A stretch of DNA of 7,869 nt from a bacterium. GTDB lineage: Bacteria; Margulisbacteria; Marinamargulisbacteria; SXXA01. Shown piece by piece: positions 5,343 through 7,869 of the stretch. Under the pieces are notes generated by a model. That model was not told where the DNA came from. It made no database searches and was given only the letters and a program-made list of their open reading frames with translations. The number at the start of each line of letters is the position of its first letter. Position 1 is the first letter of the stretch. The stretch is from NCBI GenBank assembly GCA_947502965.1, contig CANNCG010000042.1:1-7869 (forward strand). Direction: 5' to 3'. Both the position numbers and the translations under genes were made by a program.

Positions 5343-7142
5343 ATGTATGGTCTAAATAGTCCGGAGCGTATCACAAGGCCCAATGCCGTCGACAATAAGA
5401 TATTCGACAAAGATATCGCCGCGATGGTCCATTATGCGGTCGGCGACAACAAGGCGGAAAAAAACAAGACAGAAGACAACAAGACAAAAGACAACCGTAA
5501 AAAAATTGATGAGACCAAACCTACCGCATTGTCTTTGTTAGATGACAAAACCGAGGTTAAAGATCTTTTTGAGAACTTTAGCGAACGTGTGGCCAAATCT
5601 AAATTGTTAAAAGATGATATGCAGCAGCTAGGCCGTACCCAGTCAAAACTGTCTTCCGAGATGGAAAAACTCTATGAAGAAGAAAACCAAAGCATGGGCC
5701 GCGATGAAGTGGTGTTGCAGGTGTTGCAGGCGTCTCAGTATGTCCAACAAATGAAGTCGGAGGAGCGTCAAACCCGAGAGCGTGTTGTGGATATCGGTGT
5801 GCGTGATACGGCACTGCCAGAAGATGCCGATCCACTGCAACAGCAGCAAGTACAGCAAAAACAGGTGGAAAAAGCGCAGCAGCAATCGCGTGTGGTCCAA
5901 GATCAACAGACCCAAGTACGCCCGCAACAAGAGATGGTCAAGCAGTATGTGATGGCCTTTGCCGAAACGCTGATCAGACCGGATCAGAGCCAAAAAAAAC
6001 AGGCGGCCAGGGATGTGAGGGACCGGTTGCTGTCATCAGGCTATTCCCCCAAGCAGCTGATGGGTGTTGAGCAAAATGTCCAAAACATGATTCGTCAGGA
6101 TTTGCGCAAGCGGATCAAGGACGGCTTTGTCCAGTTTGCCTTGTCTTATTCAGAGAAGGTGTCTCCAGAATTGGTCAAAATACACAAACAGTTCGACGCG
6201 CTAGAAAAGATGGGGTTTGAGACTGGAGTGTTGTCCAAAGAGGGGTTTCCTTCGCCAAAAGATGTGAAGGATGAGGCCAAATCTGAGCTCAGAGCGGTGG
6301 TCTCTGATGAGCTGGACCGTGAGCTAATGGAAACCAAACTCAAGGGTGGGGATATCAAAGAATTGGTGAACGCGTTTAATAAATTTAATGAACTGGCTAC
6401 CGTTGTCAAATTTGATGCAAATACCTACGTGAAAGGCTTTCAGACCAAACTCGAAGATTTGGGCTTGCACTACTTTGAAGCCCCTATGCCCAATACCTCC
6501 GCGATGGATACGGATGCCGGCGGGGGGCGTCAGCAGCAAAATCCAGAAGATCAGCTGAGTGTAGAGGGGGTAGAGTCTCTGGAAGACAAATTGCGTATGT
6601 TGTTTATGCGAAAACACACGAAGACGGATTTTGTGGGAAGTATTGAAAACAAGATTCAGCTCATGAAAGCCCAAGGAAAGCTCAAAAAAGCAGGGTTGTT
6701 GACAGAGGCGCTCTTGGCCAGGCTACAAGAAGAGGGCACCGCCTTGGCCAAAACAAAGTTTGGCGCATTGCTAGGGGAATCCTTGGAAGAAAAAGCGTCC
6801 TTGTCCGTGCTGGCGGGACCGGCCTATGACCTCATGAAGAAAAAAATGAAAACAGCCATGCGTGGGCTGAAACGTTTGGGTGGGAGCCTCAGTAAAGAAG
6901 AATTGATCACGATGCGGGATGCTATCAATCGCCATATGTTTTCTGTGGTCAAAGAAGAGTTTCTCAAAATAGAGGCGTTTTTGGGCAGCAACCCGGCGGA
7001 TCTCCGGTTGACCAAACACAGAGATGTGTTGTTGGGCCATCTCAATCGATTGAAATCCGAATCCCAAATTCGGGAAGAAATTCGACCTCAAATTTTGCAG
7101 AATTTGCAGGTGGCGGAATCTTCTGTGGTGGAGGCGGCATAG
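5343..7142 (+). CDS. 599-aa helical, Gln-rich protein of unknown function
   Basis: This family is not recognised. AAGGAG (5331-5336), overlapping the upstream stop codon and 6 nt before the ATG, fixes the start. Residues 35-59 are a low-complexity Asp/Asn/Lys tract. Residues 62-155 are charged and helical. Residues 165-196 are Gln-rich (QQQQ and QQKQ runs). A helical domain spans about 200-375, a flexible linker with MDTDAGGGRQQQ covers 383-404, and a second helical domain covers 405-599. No catalytic motif, signal peptide or membrane span is visible. The two-domain helical layout after a disordered N-terminus would suit a regulator, gatekeeper or scaffold of an export system, but this is only context-based. 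The gene ends 5 nt before the IS3 terminus, so the native C-terminus or downstream genes may have been altered by that insertion. Confidence 0.9.
   Translation: MYGLNSPERITRPNAVDNKIFDKDIAAMVHYAVGDNKAEKNKTEDNKTKDNRKKIDETKPTALSLLDDKTEVKDLFENFSERVAKSKLLKDDMQQLGRTQSKLSSEMEKLYEEENQSMGRDEVVLQVLQASQYVQQMKSEERQTRERVVDIGVRDTALPEDADPLQQQQVQQKQVEKAQQQSRVVQDQQTQVRPQQEMVKQYVMAFAETLIRPDQSQKKQAARDVRDRLLSSGYSPKQLMGVEQNVQNMIRQDLRKRIKDGFVQFALSYSEKVSPELVKIHKQFDALEKMGFETGVLSKEGFPSPKDVKDEAKSELRAVVSDELDRELMETKLKGGDIKELVNAFNKFNELATVVKFDANTYVKGFQTKLEDLGLHYFEAPMPNTSAMDTDAGGGRQQQNPEDQLSVEGVESLEDKLRMLFMRKHTKTDFVGSIENKIQLMKAQGKLKKAGLLTEALLARLQEEGTALAKTKFGALLGESLEEKASLSVLAGPAYDLMKKKMKTAMRGLKRLGGSLSKEELITMRDAINRHMFSVVKEEFLKIEAFLGSNPADLRLTKHRDVLLGHLNRLKSESQIREEIRPQILQNLQVAESSVVEAA
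5446..5500 (+). repeat. Degenerate GACAACAAG-type short tandem repeat
   Basis: Imperfect 12-15-bp units built on GACAACAAG and ACAAGACAGAA recur here and encode the DNK/NKT/DNR tract of the 599-aa protein (residues 35-52). Such tracts can change length by slippage. Confidence 0.5.
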
Positions 7143-7204
7143 GGTTTTGAGCTTGCCCCCAAAAAGTGGACCAGTAGAATAGATAGACTCTGGAGGACAG
7201 AAAT

Positions 7205-7498
7205 ATGGGAAAGAAACAGAAAAGTTAGAGTGCGGATATAAAGGCGCGAGTGGCGCTAGAAGCAATGAGAAGTCAAAAAACGGTTTCCCAGATAGCCAGC
7301 GAGTATCAGGTACATCCGACGCAGGTAAACCAGTGGAAGAAGCAGGCGATGGAGACAATACGATCTGGATTTAGCAGCGGGAAAGACAAGTCTGTGAGCG
7401 ATGAGAAAAAAGTCGATAATTTGTATCGGCAAATAGGGAAGCTGCAGGTAGAAAACGATTTTTTAAAACAAGCTGTGTGCCCGGGCACAGCATCGTAG
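7205..7498 (+). pseudogene. IS3-family transposase OrfA with early amber codon
   Basis: The ATG at 7205 follows GGAGG in the usual position and reads MGKKQKS, then TAG at 7226-7228. It continues in the same frame as SADIKARVALEA, an IS3 OrfA N-terminus in which a Tyr often stands before SA, so a Tyr codon has probably become TAG. The helix-turn-helix motif follows (TVSQIASEYQVHPTQVNQWKK). The leucine-zipper region ends in YRQIGKLQVENDFL. Re-initiation at the ATG at 7265 could yield a shortened OrfA, but it would begin just inside the DNA-binding domain. The TAG should be confirmed against reads. Confidence 0.85.
7462..7489 (+). promoter_or_regulatory. Programmed -1 frameshift signal of the IS3 element
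   Basis: TTTAAAA (7462-7468), read T TTA AAA in the orfA frame, is a canonical slippery heptamer. After a 7-nt spacer comes the perfect palindrome TGTGCCCGGGCACA (7476-7489), able to form a stem-loop. OrfB lies in the -1 frame relative to orfA, as IS3 elements need to make the OrfAB fusion transposase. Confidence 0.7.
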
Positions 7499-7720
7499 AA
7501 ATACAATCAAAAGTAGACAAGAATCATCCAGAATTGAGGGTGAGACAGCCATGTGAGCTCCTAGGGATCTCACGCTCAGGATATTACAAACCACCGGCGT
7601 GTGAGATGAACGAAACATACAAACAGATTGTGTTGGAGAAATACACAGAATGTCCCTACTACGGACGCCCCAAATTGACCGCCCATTTGCGGCAAATGGG
7701 ACATCACGTCAATCCAAAAC
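7477..7720 (+). pseudogene. IS3-family transposase OrfB, 3'-truncated
   Basis: The frame carries the N-terminal HTH_21-type region of IS3 OrfB: HPELRVRQPCELLGISRSGYY, then CPYYGRPKLTAHLRQMGHHVNPKR. Homology stops at NPKR, exactly where the right inverted repeat begins. The open frame runs on to 7830 with an unrelated tail (from RCRETKEL) contributed by the repeat. The whole integrase core with the DDE residues is missing. The nominal GTG start at 7477 is probably not used, since expression normally comes by frameshift from orfA. Confidence 0.88.
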
Positions 7721-7866
7721 GGCGCTGTCGCGAAACGAAAGAATTAGGCACAAAAATTCAAAAAGGTGATTGGGGACTATTTTTCAGGCCTAAAACGTCA
7801 TTTTTCTGTTTTGAACATCCTATCGTGTAAGGGGATGTTGTAGATCCCCTCGTGGGCGCTAGGTAT
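7721..7866. repeat. Right copy of 146-bp inverted repeat
   Basis: This is the reverse complement of 1-146 with two differences. Its inner terminus GGCGCTGTCGCGAAACG is joined directly to the broken orfB at 7720. It contains the same small hairpin (7830-7850). Bases 7867-7869 (AGT) continue beyond the matched part, so the repeat or its host element probably extends outside the window. Confidence 0.93.
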
Positions 7867-7869
7867 AGT

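Larger units (their letters stand above)
7148..7720 (+). mobile_element. Truncated IS3-family insertion sequence
   Basis: The left terminus begins TGAGCTTGCCCCC at 7148 and continues to AGTGGAC at 7171. This is the characteristic TG-starting IS3-type inverted repeat. It is followed by the usual two-frame transposase layout (orfA, then orfB in the -1 frame) with a frameshift signal between them. The element ends abruptly at 7720 where the right inverted repeat begins, so its right terminus, most of orfB and the catalytic DDE domain are missing from the window. With the orfA nonsense codon it is certainly inactive. It lies 5 nt after the stop codon of the 599-aa gene. Confidence 0.88.

Noticed and set aside
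1..7869. CRISPR array, tRNA or rRNA genes
   Set aside because: No regularly spaced direct repeats, cloverleaf-like sequences or rRNA stretches were seen on reading the window.

Overview
The window is a 7.9-kb bacterial segment of unknown host. GC content is moderate, genes use the standard code, and several have clear Shine-Dalgarno sites. The proteins are mostly soluble and helix-rich, and none has an obvious N-terminal signal peptide. I cannot assign a phylum from the sequence. If the small-subunit reading below is right, the host is probably a Gram-negative-type bacterium with a divergent type III secretion system (T3SS).

Layout: the two edges carry the same sequence in opposite orientation (1-146 and 7721-7866, 144 of 146 positions identical by eye). 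Each copy ends abruptly against a broken mobile element. On the left this is the 3' end (domains V and VI) of a group II intron (about 175-248). On the right it is an IS3-family element (7148-7720) with an amber codon in orfA and an orfB cut off after about 80 codons. A non-coding leader follows the intron remnant (249-526).

Between these edges is a one-directional cassette of seven genes. The first, an 87-aa protein (527-790), has a strong ribosome binding site and is followed by a textbook terminator (812-841). A perfect 26-bp hairpin with a 3-nt loop comes next (837-891). Six tightly packed genes follow: two paralogous small proteins (115 and 109 aa), then proteins of 839, 283, 74 and 599 aa. 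Spacers range from 2 to 18 nt, so this is almost certainly one transcription unit.

No large protein matches a family I can name. The three small proteins share a C-terminal helix pattern: Gln, a hydrophobic residue at +3, Ser at +14 and a hydrophobic residue at +16. From memory, the same spacing occurs in the T3SS needle and inner-rod proteins PrgI, YscF and PrgJ. My working hypothesis is that the cassette encodes filament-type subunits plus large partner proteins (translocator, gatekeeper or chaperone roles) of a divergent secretion apparatus. No ATPase, membrane export gate or ring gene is present to confirm it. The terminator and hairpin after gene 1 would let the first product be made in excess over the rest, as expected for a polymerising subunit.
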